Source: Acidobacteriota bacterium (GTDB taxonomy: Bacteria; Acidobacteriota; Terriglobia; Terriglobales; Acidobacteriaceae). Taken from it: DNA of 64,000 bases. Positions 18,792 through 28,598 of the stretch are shown one piece after another. Each line of letters opens with the position of its first letter. The stretch's first letter is position 1. The position numbers and the translations under genes are program-made. The stretch is taken from NCBI GenBank assembly GCA_021836865.1, contig JAKBHH010000006.1, positions 1 to 64,000 of the forward strand, written 5' to 3'. The notes below the pieces were generated by a model. That model had not been told where the DNA came from and searched no databases. It saw only the letters and a list, made by a program, of their open reading frames with translations.

Positions 18792-19992
18792 GCCTGCGGG
18801 ATCCCAAAGCGACATGAATGCAGACCAGGTGGAGATCCTGGATGCAGAGTTGAAACTCTATGACTGGCTCGATAAGCACCAATTCAAAGGCTACGATACA
18901 TTTGACGGGTTGAGCGCCAAACTCCTGCGTCCGCTCACGTTTGAAAGTCCGATTCTGAGGACCGTTCTTCTGCAAGGTATCAGAAGGTTCCCGATCAATC
19001 TTCGACCAATGGTGGGTGTCCCGAAGGCACCATCCACCAAGGCGATGGGCTTCTTGGCACGGGGTTACATGAGGCTGCACACAGTCACGGGCGAATCCTG
19101 CTGGGCGGAGCGCGCAGCCGAAGCTTTAGAATGGCTGACCGGCCATAAGAGCAAAGGATACAGCGGGGCATGCTGGGGCAATCATTTTGACTATCAATCG
19201 CGCACTTTTTATCTTCCGAAAGATACGCCAACTGTCGTGTGGACCTCGCTCATAGGGCATGCTTTCCTCGATGCATATGAACAAGGCAAGCTCTCGCCCA
19301 ACATCGAAGTAGCAGACAGCTGCTGTAGACACATCGTGCAAGACCTCGGCCGGCATCAAGAGGAATGGGGAACCTGTATCAGTTATATCCCAGGGAAGAT
19401 GAGCCTGGTCCACAACGCGAATACCCTTGCTGCGAGCCTGCTTGCAAGGACATATCGATATACCGGGACGGTGGCCTACCTGGACCTAGCCCAAAAGGCT
19501 CTGCAATACACCGCAAATCATCAAAGAGCCGATGGAGCGTGGTACTACGGGCCGGCTAGCAATCTTCGCTGGGTTGATAATTTTCATACTGCCTATGTGT
19601 TGGATTGCTATAAACACTATACGGATTCGACCAAGGATGAGAGGTTTATGCCCGTGATGATGCATGGGTATGAATTCTGGAAGAAGACCTTCTTCCTGGA
19701 TGACGGCACGCCGAGATACTACGACGTCAAGACCCTTCCAATCGACATTCAGTGTTGCTCCCAAGCCATCGATACGCTGTGCTTCTTCAGGGATGTTGAC
19801 TCCGATAGTGTGAAATTGGCGCACAAGGTGGCGCGATGGACAATTGAAAACATGCAGCACGAGAGCGGCTATTTTTACTACAGGCGATACTCCAGGCATC
19901 TTGTGAACAAGACGCCGACGTTACATTGGGGTCAATCAACCATGTTCTGCGCGCTGGCGGGTCTATGCGATGCATTGGGCGATAAAGGATGA
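18766..19992 (+). CDS. (alpha/alpha)6-barrel (six-hairpin glycosidase-like) protein of glycan clusters
   Basis: ATG at 18766 (MNITASVGKP). Helical repeats with AARALEW-like pattern and 'NHQRADGAWYYGPASNLRWVDNFHTAYVLDCYKHY...HESGYFYYRRY', typical of six-hairpin folds. Confidence 0.6.
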   Translation: MNITASVGKPAGSQSDMNADQVEILDAELKLYDWLDKHQFKGYDTFDGLSAKLLRPLTFESPILRTVLLQGIRRFPINLRPMVGVPKAPSTKAMGFLARGYMRLHTVTGESCWAERAAEALEWLTGHKSKGYSGACWGNHFDYQSRTFYLPKDTPTVVWTSLIGHAFLDAYEQGKLSPNIEVADSCCRHIVQDLGRHQEEWGTCISYIPGKMSLVHNANTLAASLLARTYRYTGTVAYLDLAQKALQYTANHQRADGAWYYGPASNLRWVDNFHTAYVLDCYKHYTDSTKDERFMPVMMHGYEFWKKTFFLDDGTPRYYDVKTLPIDIQCCSQAIDTLCFFRDVDSDSVKLAHKVARWTIENMQHESGYFYYRRYSRHLVNKTPTLHWGQSTMFCALAGLCDALGDKG

Positions 19993-19994
19993 GC

Positions 19995-21182
19995 ATGAAG
20001 AAGAGGGTTCTGATTATTGTAGAGAATTTGCCGGTGCCATTCGACGGCAGGGTCTGGAAGCAAGCACTCGCGCTGGTGAGCGGCGGCTATCAGGTTACGG
20101 TCCTATCGCCTCGCGCCAAAGGTTATGTACGCAATCATGAGGTCATGGAAGGCGTACACATCTATCGGCACCCGATGCCGAGAGAAGCGGATAGCGCTTT
20201 GGGATATTTTCGGGAGTACCTGGCGGCCTTCTTCTGGGAATTGATTTATGCGCTCTGGATCTTTGCAACGCGTGGTTTCGACGTCATTCAGGGCTGCAAT
20301 CCGCCTGACACGATTGCATTTGTAGCACTCCCGTTCCGGATGTTTGGTGTCCGGTACATCTTCGATCATCATGATGTGAATCCAGAACTCTACATAGCAA
20401 AATATGGACGAAAAGACTTCTTCTATCGTTTGCTGGTCATGCTGGAGCGGCTTACTTTCCGACTCAGCGACATCGTAATCTCTACGAACGATAGCTATAA
20501 ATCGATCGCAATCCAGCGCGGCGGAGTCAATCCGGAAAATATCTTTGTCGTCAGAAATGGCCCGGACCTGACAAAGTTCTATCCGGTGCAGCCCAACCCG
20601 GACTTGAAGTACGGAAAGCGCTATCTTGTGGGATACGTCGGAACTATGAGCGAACAGGAAGGACTGGACATTCTTCTTGGCGCCGCCAATGAGATTAAGC
20701 GTCGTGGGCGCCGGGATTTGCATTTCACCTGCGTAGGCGGGGGGCCGGCGCTGGCCAGCCTGCAAAAAATGGTCGTCGATATGGACCTGGGAGATATGGT
20801 GAATTTCACTGGAAGAATCTCCGATCAGGACCTGCTGGAGATTCTTTCAACCGCGGACGTGTGCGTCAACCCTGACAAGCCATGTGAGATGAACGATCTG
20901 TCTACCATGATCAAGATTGCGGAATACATGGCGATGGGAAAGCCGATCGTTCAGTTTGATTTGAGGGAAGGCAGATACACTGCGGCAGATGCCTCGGTGT
21001 ACTGCGACACAGCGGACCTCGCGTTAGGCTTTGCCGACAAGATTGTCTGGCTTCTGGATCACCCTGAGGAGCGAGTCCGAATGGGCGAATTCGGACAGAA
21101 GAGGGTGAAGGAAGCGCTGGCCTGGGAGTATTCCATCCGCAACCTTTATAGCGCTTACGAGCGGGCACTTCATCTCTCGTAG
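19995..21182 (+). CDS. Glycosyltransferase family 4
   Basis: RVLIIVENLPVPFDGRVWKQALALVSGGYQVTVLSPRA...YLVGYVGTMSEQEGLDILLGAANEIKRRGRRDLHFTCVGGGPALASLQKMV...IKIAEYMAMGKPIVQFDLREGRYTAADASVY. Confidence 0.92.
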   Translation: MKKRVLIIVENLPVPFDGRVWKQALALVSGGYQVTVLSPRAKGYVRNHEVMEGVHIYRHPMPREADSALGYFREYLAAFFWELIYALWIFATRGFDVIQGCNPPDTIAFVALPFRMFGVRYIFDHHDVNPELYIAKYGRKDFFYRLLVMLERLTFRLSDIVISTNDSYKSIAIQRGGVNPENIFVVRNGPDLTKFYPVQPNPDLKYGKRYLVGYVGTMSEQEGLDILLGAANEIKRRGRRDLHFTCVGGGPALASLQKMVVDMDLGDMVNFTGRISDQDLLEILSTADVCVNPDKPCEMNDLSTMIKIAEYMAMGKPIVQFDLREGRYTAADASVYCDTADLALGFADKIVWLLDHPEERVRMGEFGQKRVKEALAWEYSIRNLYSAYERALHLS

Positions 21183-21243
21183 CAGTGTCAACGCGTCAGA
21201 CAGATTAAGTGTCTGGTTCTTCAGCGGAAGGCGGCAACAGAAA

Positions 21244-22062
21244 GTGACTGAACTAGTTATAGAAGCTGGACACACTGAGCGGGAATACTGGCGAGATCTT
21301 TGGCGTTACCGCGAACTCTTCTATTTTCTTGCCTGGCGAGACCTCCTCGTTCGCTACAAGCAAACCATCGTCGGTGTCGGATGGTCCATTATCCGCCCCG
21401 TGTTGACCATGGGCGTTCTCACCTTCGTCTTCGGGAAACTGGGGAAAATGCCCTCCGGCGGCATACCCTACCCGTTGCTTGTTTTATGTGGAATGCTACC
21501 CTGGCAATTTCTCTCAACTGCCATTTCAGAGAGCGGGAACAGTCTCGTGATGAACTCCGCGCTCATCTCGAAGGTGTATTTCCCCCGCGTGGTCATCGCG
21601 GCGAGCAGTGTGATTACGAGCTTCGTCGATTTCATCATAGCAATTGCCTTCCTAGTCGTCCTGATGCTCTGGTACCACTTCACACCGTCCATCAATCTGC
21701 TCGCGTTCCCCTTCTTTGTGCTTCTTGTTTTTGGGGCATCCCTTGGAATGGGTCTATGGATCGCGGCGCTGATGGTCGAGTATCGTGATTTCCGTTTTAT
21801 TGTTCCCTTTATTGTTCAGTTCGGACTGTATCTTTCTCCCGTCGGGTTTCAGACGAGCGTCGTTCCTGCGAAGTATAGGCTCCTCTTTTCCTTCAATCCG
21901 ATGGTCGGCATCATCGATGGATTCCGTTGGAGCCTGCTCGCAGGAAAGATACATATCTACTGGCCAAGCGTTGTGATATCAAGCATCGAGACGGTGCTCT
22001 TGATCATCAGCGGCATATGGTACTTCCGTAAGACGGAGCAGTTCTTTGCGGATGTCATCTGA
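21244..22062 (+). CDS. wzm: Polysaccharide ABC exporter permease (Wzm-like)
   Basis: EREYWRDLWRYRELFYFLAWRDLLVRYKQTIVGVGWSIIRPVLTMGVLTFVFGKLGKMPSGGIPYPLLVLCGMLPWQFLSTAISESGNSLVMN; ABC-2 type permease. Confidence 0.95.
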   Translation: MTELVIEAGHTEREYWRDLWRYRELFYFLAWRDLLVRYKQTIVGVGWSIIRPVLTMGVLTFVFGKLGKMPSGGIPYPLLVLCGMLPWQFLSTAISESGNSLVMNSALISKVYFPRVVIAASSVITSFVDFIIAIAFLVVLMLWYHFTPSINLLAFPFFVLLVFGASLGMGLWIAALMVEYRDFRFIVPFIVQFGLYLSPVGFQTSVVPAKYRLLFSFNPMVGIIDGFRWSLLAGKIHIYWPSVVISSIETVLLIISGIWYFRKTEQFFADVI

Positions 22063-22092
22063 AAGCGACCAAACGTTGTCGAATGAAGGAAT

Positions 22093-23427
22093 ATGACTCA
22101 GCTAGCAATCTCGATCGAAAAATTAGGCAAGCGCTACACTTTGGGCCGCCAGCGTGCCAAGGGAGACGGAATCCGTCATGCAGTAGAAGGAGCAATTCGC
22201 TCGCCCATCGAGTGGATCCGCAGAAGGATGGACGCGAGCGCAAAAATGGAAGAGTTCTGGGCGCTGCGCGATCTTTCTGCCGAGATAAGACACGGAGAGG
22301 TTGTAGGAGTTCTTGGAAGGAACGGCGCGGGGAAGAGCACTCTGCTCAAACTCCTGAGTCGCATTACAGTCCCGACGGAAGGCCGCATCCGGCTCCGCGG
22401 CCGGGTTGCGAGCCTGCTTGAGGTAGGTACGGGCTTTCATCAGGAATTGACGGGGCGGGAAAACATCTTCCTGAACGGTGCAATCCTCGGCATGTCAAGG
22501 GCAGAAATTATCCGCAAGTTTGATGAGATCGTCGCGTTCTCAGAGATCGAGAACTTCATTGATACTCCAGTGAAGAGGTACTCGTCCGGCATGTACGTCC
22601 GACTCGCTTTTGCAGTTGCTGCCCATCTGGAGCCGGAGATTCTTATCGTGGATGAAGTGCTCGCGGTTGGTGATTCGGCATTTCAAAAGAAATGTCTTGG
22701 AAAAATGGGCAGCTTTGCACAGAGCGGCCGAACGATTCTTTTTGTAAGCCACAACATCGATGCGATCAGGTCGCTGTGCCTCCGAGGGATATGGCTACGG
22801 GATGGAAGCATGGTGAAGGATGGAGACATCGCGAACGTCGTGGAGGAGTATTCGAAGAGCATGTTCAGCGAGGAGGTCCCGTCCTGGTCGAATCCGGCAT
22901 ACGGGGTTACCTTGAACAGGATTGTACTCAAGAACGAGCGAGGCGAGATTACGAACCATTTTTCTCCCGGTGAAGATTTGAAGGTAGAGATCACCTTTCA
23001 GACAACGAAACGCGTGCATCGCCCGCGATTTGCAATTGGCATCGTGGGCATGAACGGCTCTTGCTTTACCTCCAATATGCTTCTCGATGGTAGATATCCG
23101 GAATGGCTCGATGGGGAAGGTACTCTGTCCTGCACCTTCAAGGCTGTTCCACTGTTACCTCAAAGCTACACGGTGAAGATGGCTGTCCGGGACGAGAATA
23201 TCAAAGACTTCATCTTTCCCTATCGTGACGTGACCAGCTTTAATGTTTCTGGAGACCTTGCTGAGTACGGCTACAAAGGGGAATTCGTCACATGGGCCAG
23301 CCGCTCCACCGCGGTTGTGATTCCATATGAGTGGCATCTTCCCAACGGAGACCGCGTGGCCGTGTCACTTAATCGGGCCAAACGGGACGACTTAATCAAG
23401 GAAGACGTTCTGCACTCCGGTACATAG
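22093..23427 (+). CDS. wzt: Polysaccharide ABC exporter ATPase with C-terminal carbohydrate-binding-like domain (Wzt-like)
   Basis: Walker A GVLGRNGAGKSTLLK; signature KRYSSGMYVRLAFAVAAHL; Walker B EILIVDEVLAVGD; ~190-aa C-terminal extension as in Wzt. Confidence 0.95.
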   Translation: MTQLAISIEKLGKRYTLGRQRAKGDGIRHAVEGAIRSPIEWIRRRMDASAKMEEFWALRDLSAEIRHGEVVGVLGRNGAGKSTLLKLLSRITVPTEGRIRLRGRVASLLEVGTGFHQELTGRENIFLNGAILGMSRAEIIRKFDEIVAFSEIENFIDTPVKRYSSGMYVRLAFAVAAHLEPEILIVDEVLAVGDSAFQKKCLGKMGSFAQSGRTILFVSHNIDAIRSLCLRGIWLRDGSMVKDGDIANVVEEYSKSMFSEEVPSWSNPAYGVTLNRIVLKNERGEITNHFSPGEDLKVEITFQTTKRVHRPRFAIGIVGMNGSCFTSNMLLDGRYPEWLDGEGTLSCTFKAVPLLPQSYTVKMAVRDENIKDFIFPYRDVTSFNVSGDLAEYGYKGEFVTWASRSTAVVIPYEWHLPNGDRVAVSLNRAKRDDLIKEDVLHSGT

Positions 23428-23551
23428 CGCGCAAGCAAGGAAAAGGATCTTCGCGCGCGTTCGGGAGCCAATCATAGGAGCGCATTGCAACTGCGGTCGA
23501 AGCGGGCTCATAGATATCGATCACGTCTGGCATAGTGCAGGGGCGAATTCA

Positions 23552-24895
23552 GTGGGGATTCTTTATGTAGGGGATAACCGATCGAATCTGAACTGGGGTC
23601 GAGCTGCGAGTATTGCGCTGCACGAGTTACTGAGCCAGTCGTTCGAAATTGTCGATTCCGTCCGGGGAGACCTCTTCGATCTTCAGACTGCCGACGTCGG
23701 CTATGTCCATACACTCATGCCTCGAAAGCACTACCCAATCTTTCGGGCGTTACTCAAGAGAAGAGGAAATGTCATTGTGCGTGCATATCTCAGGCTGGAG
23801 CGACTACTGGGCGCACGAGACTTCATCCATGAGGATCCCGAAATCAGCGTCAAAGAGATATGCGCCAACAGTGCGCATTACCCGGAACTGAAACGGATCA
23901 AGGATGCTGCGCAAAGTGCCGATGCAATCGTAGTAGATGGAGATGGCGATCTGCAGTTCTCCGAAGTACCTCGCCGCCAGACCTCGTTTTTGCTCACGAT
24001 GATTGCACTCGGCCTCCACTACAAGAAGCCTGTATTTCTGATCAACGCGATGGTTTCACCGCCTTCATCTACAGGCCGTGGGCCTACAACCTTTCAATAT
24101 GCGCGTAAGTTGATCTCTCAATGCAAGGTCGTAGCGCTCCGTGATCCATTATCCTTTGGGTTCGCGAAAAAGGAATTCCACGGGCCAGCAATTTGTTACT
24201 TCCCGGACTCTCTATTTGCTTGGTGCCGAGTTATAACGGCCGGACGCATGAGCGTCCCCGCGAACAGCCGGTTCGTCCTACCGTATCCAGAGGAACATCT
24301 GTCAGGCGGGCAAGTTGACTTCTCGCAACCATACATTTGTGTGGGAGGGGGCGCAGTCAGCGCGAGCAGTCCCGAGAGCGCGGTGAAGGCGTACTCAAAA
24401 CTGGTGCAGGCAATCCTGGATATGGACATCCAGGTCTGCCTTGTCGAGTCCGACTCACCGGATGGGTACTTGCGCACCGTAGCGGCCAATCTGCGCCTCG
24501 GAATCGTACCAGCACGGACTTCGGCGTTCATGAGTGCGGCTATCCTAGGCAACGCCAGGGCGTTTGTCTCCGGGCGTTATCATCCATCCATCATGGCTTC
24601 CCTGGGAGGGACGCCCTGCATCTTTCTAGGCTCCCATGGTCATAAAATGGAGAGTTTGGCGAAGGTTTTGGACTATCAATCGCCTGTCACATTCAGTGCA
24701 TGTCCAACAGATCGAGAGATCCAGAACATCGTTCAATTGCTGCGCGATTATCTGAAGCGCGGAGACACTCTGCGTGAAGAAATCCGACAAGCAGCCGACA
24801 AACGCTGCGGAGAGGCAGAGGGGTTGCCTCGCTTCCTGGCAGACCACTTGTATCCTGGTCCATGTACTGAAGATCAAACCGTTGCGAGGCAATGA
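23552..24895 (+). CDS. Polysaccharide pyruvyl transferase family protein (CsaB-like)
   Basis: GTG start. MGILYVGDNRSNLNWGRAASIALHELL...ADAIVVDGDGDLQFSEVPRRQTSFLLTMIALGLHYKKPVFLINAMVSPP...RAFVSGRYHPSIMASLGGTPCIFLGSHGHKMESL. Confidence 0.8.
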   Translation: MGILYVGDNRSNLNWGRAASIALHELLSQSFEIVDSVRGDLFDLQTADVGYVHTLMPRKHYPIFRALLKRRGNVIVRAYLRLERLLGARDFIHEDPEISVKEICANSAHYPELKRIKDAAQSADAIVVDGDGDLQFSEVPRRQTSFLLTMIALGLHYKKPVFLINAMVSPPSSTGRGPTTFQYARKLISQCKVVALRDPLSFGFAKKEFHGPAICYFPDSLFAWCRVITAGRMSVPANSRFVLPYPEEHLSGGQVDFSQPYICVGGGAVSASSPESAVKAYSKLVQAILDMDIQVCLVESDSPDGYLRTVAANLRLGIVPARTSAFMSAAILGNARAFVSGRYHPSIMASLGGTPCIFLGSHGHKMESLAKVLDYQSPVTFSACPTDREIQNIVQLLRDYLKRGDTLREEIRQAADKRCGEAEGLPRFLADHLYPGPCTEDQTVARQ

Positions 24896-24901
24896 TAAAG
24901 A

Positions 24902-25534
24902 ATGCACGATGTAGTCATAGTGGGCGGGGGCGGACATGCAAAAGTCGTCGCCAGCGTCTTATCTAGTCTCCCCGGCTACAGGATTCTCGGCTATAGCGAT
25001 TTGGAAGATCGCGGCCTTTTACGGGGGGACCCGTATCTCGGCAACGATGAATGGCTCGCGAATTTTGCGCGCAAGTCTCCGGGCTTGCACCTCGTTATTG
25101 GAGTGGGGCAGGTCGGTCTCGGAATGAAGCGCAGCGAATTGTGGCGCACTTTTCAAACCTGCGGTGTGTGCTTTCCCACCATAGTCTCACTCCATGCAAC
25201 CATGAGTCGCGAAGCGAGGTGTGGCGAGGCATGTACTGTGATGTCGGGTGCAGTTGTGAATCCAGACGCCGCTGCGGGAACAGGTGTCATTATTAATACG
25301 AACTGTACAATAGAGCATGATGTTATCTTGCACGACTGGGTTCATGTCGCCTCTGGCGCTACGGTATGCGGCGGAGTAGAGGTCGGTACTTATTCCATGA
25401 TCGGTGCGGGTGCGACCCTCATCGAGGGCGTGAAAGTACCTCCGTGCAGCATTATTGGAGCGGGGGCCACGGTCATCCGATCGATTGCTGAGCCCGGCGT
25501 CTATGCCGGCTCTCCAGCGAGACGAATCCGGTAG
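24902..25534 (+). CDS. Sugar O/N-acyltransferase, NeuD/PglD family (left-handed beta-helix)
   Basis: MHDVVIVGGGGHAKVVASVLSSLPGYRILGYSDLED; hexapeptide repeats VNPDAAAGTGVIINTNCTIEHDVILHDWVHVASGATVCGGVEVGTYSMIGAGATLIEG. Confidence 0.93.
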   Translation: MHDVVIVGGGGHAKVVASVLSSLPGYRILGYSDLEDRGLLRGDPYLGNDEWLANFARKSPGLHLVIGVGQVGLGMKRSELWRTFQTCGVCFPTIVSLHATMSREARCGEACTVMSGAVVNPDAAAGTGVIINTNCTIEHDVILHDWVHVASGATVCGGVEVGTYSMIGAGATLIEGVKVPPCSIIGAGATVIRSIAEPGVYAGSPARRIR

Positions 25535-25590
25535 TACGGACCGCAGAACAAATTGCATGATTCAGCAGCTGCAGATGTGCTTGCGAGCCA

Positions 25591-27438
25591 TTGATTCGTA
25601 GTGCAATTCAGGAGGGCCCAGCGTTGGCACGATGGTATCTCACCTCAAGCACGACCGCTCATCTCGCTGCTCAGGCTGCCTGCGAGAGGGCCGAACTGCG
25701 CTCATCCGGGAAGATTGAGGGGGCAGGATTCTTTCTGCAGTCCTACTTCAAGCGCACCACGCCGGTCCAGAACTTGTGGAGCGGTGATGATGGCGACTGG
25801 GTATGTTCTGCAGGGACCTTACTCTGCAAGGCTGATCCGGGAGTTGAGTCGCTCCGTAATTGCTATGCCGCATTCGTAAGTGGTGGTATGCATGCAGTGC
25901 AAGTCTCTGCGTTGGGACATTTTGCCCTCGCGGTTAAAAGAGGCGCAGAGATCACAATCTTCACAGATCCGAACGGATCGCATACTCTTTACTACCTTCA
26001 AGACCACGCGTTCTGGTTTGTTTCAAATTCTCTGCACTTATGCGCGAGTGTTATGTCGGAAAGAAGGATTGATCAGACCCTTCTGCTGATCAATGCTCTG
26101 CAAACAAGTGCTCCGGGGGAGGATACATTTTATTGCGGGATCAAGCGCCTGTTTGGAGTGCAGGAGTTGAAGGTTTCCTTGCCAGGCGGATCCTGCAGCT
26201 TGCTATGCAGGCAGACGAGTCCCTCGTCGGAGGAGTGGAATCTTCCGACGATCCAGCTAGCGGTTGAGAGATACGTCGAAGAGGTGCAGCAGGTATTTCG
26301 CGGCCTGAAGCGGATGGGGCGTATCGGGGTCCTGTGCACAGGCGGCCTTGACTCCAGGACGGTTCTTGCCGGGCTCCTAAATCAGTGTGCAGATCTAGAG
26401 CTCTTTTACGGTTGGGGCAATAGCAAGATGACCGACTACCATTCCGTAGACCGTGATATATCACGCCTCATCGCGGAGAAGAATGGCCTCGCCTTCTATC
26501 AAATGGATTGGTCGGGTACGCAGCCCTACGATGAAGCGACGCTGGAAAGTCTTTTTCACACCTATGGATTCAGGTACGAAGTTTTTGGAGCATCCAATGC
26601 ATTTATTAAGAGCTTCAGTGATCGCCCCGAGAGCCTTCCAAATCTCTTTGTAGGCGGATACTGCCCGGCATTCACCAATGCCAAGCCATGGGAGTTGACA
26701 GAGCCATCCTTCATGTTTGATCGGCTTCTTGACGATTGTCTGAAATTTCACAAGGGGGCGATCGCCGAGAGTCATGCAATTCGTGGGAAGCGCCATTATC
26801 GGGAGCTCTATGCAAGCCAGGTTCGATCGGCCTTTGCCATCGCAGGCGTTGAATACCCGGAATCCGGAGCGTCTCTGGAAGTCTATGTCCGCGCAAAGCT
26901 GCTCCTCTACATTCGTGCAGAGTCGCGATTTCTCAACCTTCTCAACGAATTTTGCCCCTATATCGCGCCATTCCTCTTGAAGCAGCTCTACGACCCGCTT
27001 CTAAGTGTTCCGATGCGATTCCGCACCCATGACGAATTTCAAATTCGATTGATCGATGCACTTGCACCGAGACTTCTGGACCTCCCGCTCTATTCGGGCT
27101 GGGGCGAGGCGCGTATTGATCGCGGGACTTTTCGACTGATTCGTGAAGAAGAGAAGCGTCGCCCACCCACTGTGCTTCACCGCATTGCGCATATGGCTCC
27201 AGGTGCGATTACGAATCCACTGCGCGGCGCGGTCAGGCGCACGCGGCTCGCATTCCATCAGGGGGGCACACCAGAGGCCCTGCGGGATGCACGGATCCGT
27301 GATGCCTATTCCCGGCAGGTTATGAGTGACAGCCTGGGCAGAGCATGGTTCACGTCAACAGAGGAACTTTCAGTCAAGGAATTGTCGAGGATCCGGCATT
27401 ATATGGCAGGGGTTCGCACACTGGGCTACCTGTCTTGA
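25591..27438 (+). CDS. Asparagine synthetase-like protein (second copy; no Cys nucleophile visible)
   Basis: DPNGSHTLYYLQDHAFWFVSNSLHL (degenerate GATase-like) and PP-loop RIGVLCTGGLDSRTVLAGLL. No MCGI start; TTG start as given by the ORF track. Confidence 0.75.
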   Translation: MIRSAIQEGPALARWYLTSSTTAHLAAQAACERAELRSSGKIEGAGFFLQSYFKRTTPVQNLWSGDDGDWVCSAGTLLCKADPGVESLRNCYAAFVSGGMHAVQVSALGHFALAVKRGAEITIFTDPNGSHTLYYLQDHAFWFVSNSLHLCASVMSERRIDQTLLLINALQTSAPGEDTFYCGIKRLFGVQELKVSLPGGSCSLLCRQTSPSSEEWNLPTIQLAVERYVEEVQQVFRGLKRMGRIGVLCTGGLDSRTVLAGLLNQCADLELFYGWGNSKMTDYHSVDRDISRLIAEKNGLAFYQMDWSGTQPYDEATLESLFHTYGFRYEVFGASNAFIKSFSDRPESLPNLFVGGYCPAFTNAKPWELTEPSFMFDRLLDDCLKFHKGAIAESHAIRGKRHYRELYASQVRSAFAIAGVEYPESGASLEVYVRAKLLLYIRAESRFLNLLNEFCPYIAPFLLKQLYDPLLSVPMRFRTHDEFQIRLIDALAPRLLDLPLYSGWGEARIDRGTFRLIREEEKRRPPTVLHRIAHMAPGAITNPLRGAVRRTRLAFHQGGTPEALRDARIRDAYSRQVMSDSLGRAWFTSTEELSVKELSRIRHYMAGVRTLGYLS

Positions 27439-27551
27439 TCGCCGCCATTCCTTCTGGAAGCCTGGGGTTGTTCGGGGAATCGCCTCCCAATCCATCGCGC
27501 CTATGCCGGTGAGGATTGATGATCGCTATAGAACGGAACGGTTAAAACCGA

Positions 27552-28598
27552 ATGAAGGCTCTAATGCAACCCGAATCGTCGCAATCGATGCATGATGTGT
27601 TCCTTATCGCAGAGGCAGGAGTGAATCACAATGGCTCCCGCGCCATGGCTCTGGATCTGGTAGACGCTGCAAAGCAGTGTGGAGCAGACGCTGTCAAGTT
27701 TCAGACATTCCGGGCCGACGAACTGGCTACGCAATCCGCACAGAAGGCGACTTACCAGAAGAAGACGACGAACGCAGGCGAGTCTCAGTTAGCTATGCTT
27801 CGGAGGCTCGAATTAAGCCAAGAGGACCACCGGCAGATTCTGGAGCACTGTAAGAGTATCGGAATTGAATTTCTTTCAAGTCCGTTCGACGAGGAGAGTG
27901 CGGACTTGCTATCGTCCCTTGGAATCCCGCTTTTCAAGATACCGTCGGGCGAGATCACCAACCATCCCTTTCTTCAGCACCTCGCCCGAAAAGGCAAGCC
28001 GCTTATCTTGTCGACAGGCATGTCAACATTGGGAGAGGTCGAAGAAGCAATTGCGGTGATCATGGCTGAGGGCCCAGTCGATCTGACATTGCTCCATTGT
28101 GTGACGGAGTACCCAGCCCCGTACGCGGAGATCAATCTTCGAGCCATGAATACGCTCAGGACGGCCTTTGGCCTTCCGGTTGGTTATTCTGACCACACGC
28201 CTGGGATCGAAGTCTCTATTGCGGCCGCAGCTCTGGGTGCGGTTGTTATCGAGAAGCATCTCACCTTGGACAGGCGTCTGCCCGGCCCGGACCACAAAGC
28301 GTCCTTGGAGCCGGACGAATTCTCCCGCATGGTGACCTCGATTCGGCATGTTTCTCTTGCTCTTGGCGACGGCATCAAGAGCCCCGCAAAGTGCGAGATT
28401 CCAAATATGGCGGTGGCCAGAAAGAGTCTTGTTGCCGCCCGAGATCTCCCTGCAGGACACATCGTCAGCGCTGAGGACCTCAGAGTGAAGCGACCCGGAA
28501 GTGGCATCTCATCCAAGTTCATGGCGGCGCTGATCGGACGCCAATTGCGTGTCAGCCTCCTGCAGGACGAACTCATTACATGGGATTGCTTATCGTGA
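27552..28598 (+). CDS. neuB: Nonulosonic (N-acetylneuraminate/legionaminate-type) acid synthase with SAF domain
   Basis: VFLIAEAGVNHNGSRAMALDLVDAAKQCGADAVKFQTF...IPLFKIPSGEITNHPFLQHLARKGKPLILSTGMSTLGEVEEAI...YSDHTPGIEVSIAAAALGAVVIEKHLTLDRRLPGPDHKASLEP; C-terminal SAF. Confidence 0.96.
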   Translation: MKALMQPESSQSMHDVFLIAEAGVNHNGSRAMALDLVDAAKQCGADAVKFQTFRADELATQSAQKATYQKKTTNAGESQLAMLRRLELSQEDHRQILEHCKSIGIEFLSSPFDEESADLLSSLGIPLFKIPSGEITNHPFLQHLARKGKPLILSTGMSTLGEVEEAIAVIMAEGPVDLTLLHCVTEYPAPYAEINLRAMNTLRTAFGLPVGYSDHTPGIEVSIAAAALGAVVIEKHLTLDRRLPGPDHKASLEPDEFSRMVTSIRHVSLALGDGIKSPAKCEIPNMAVARKSLVAARDLPAGHIVSAEDLRVKRPGSGISSKFMAALIGRQLRVSLLQDELITWDCLS

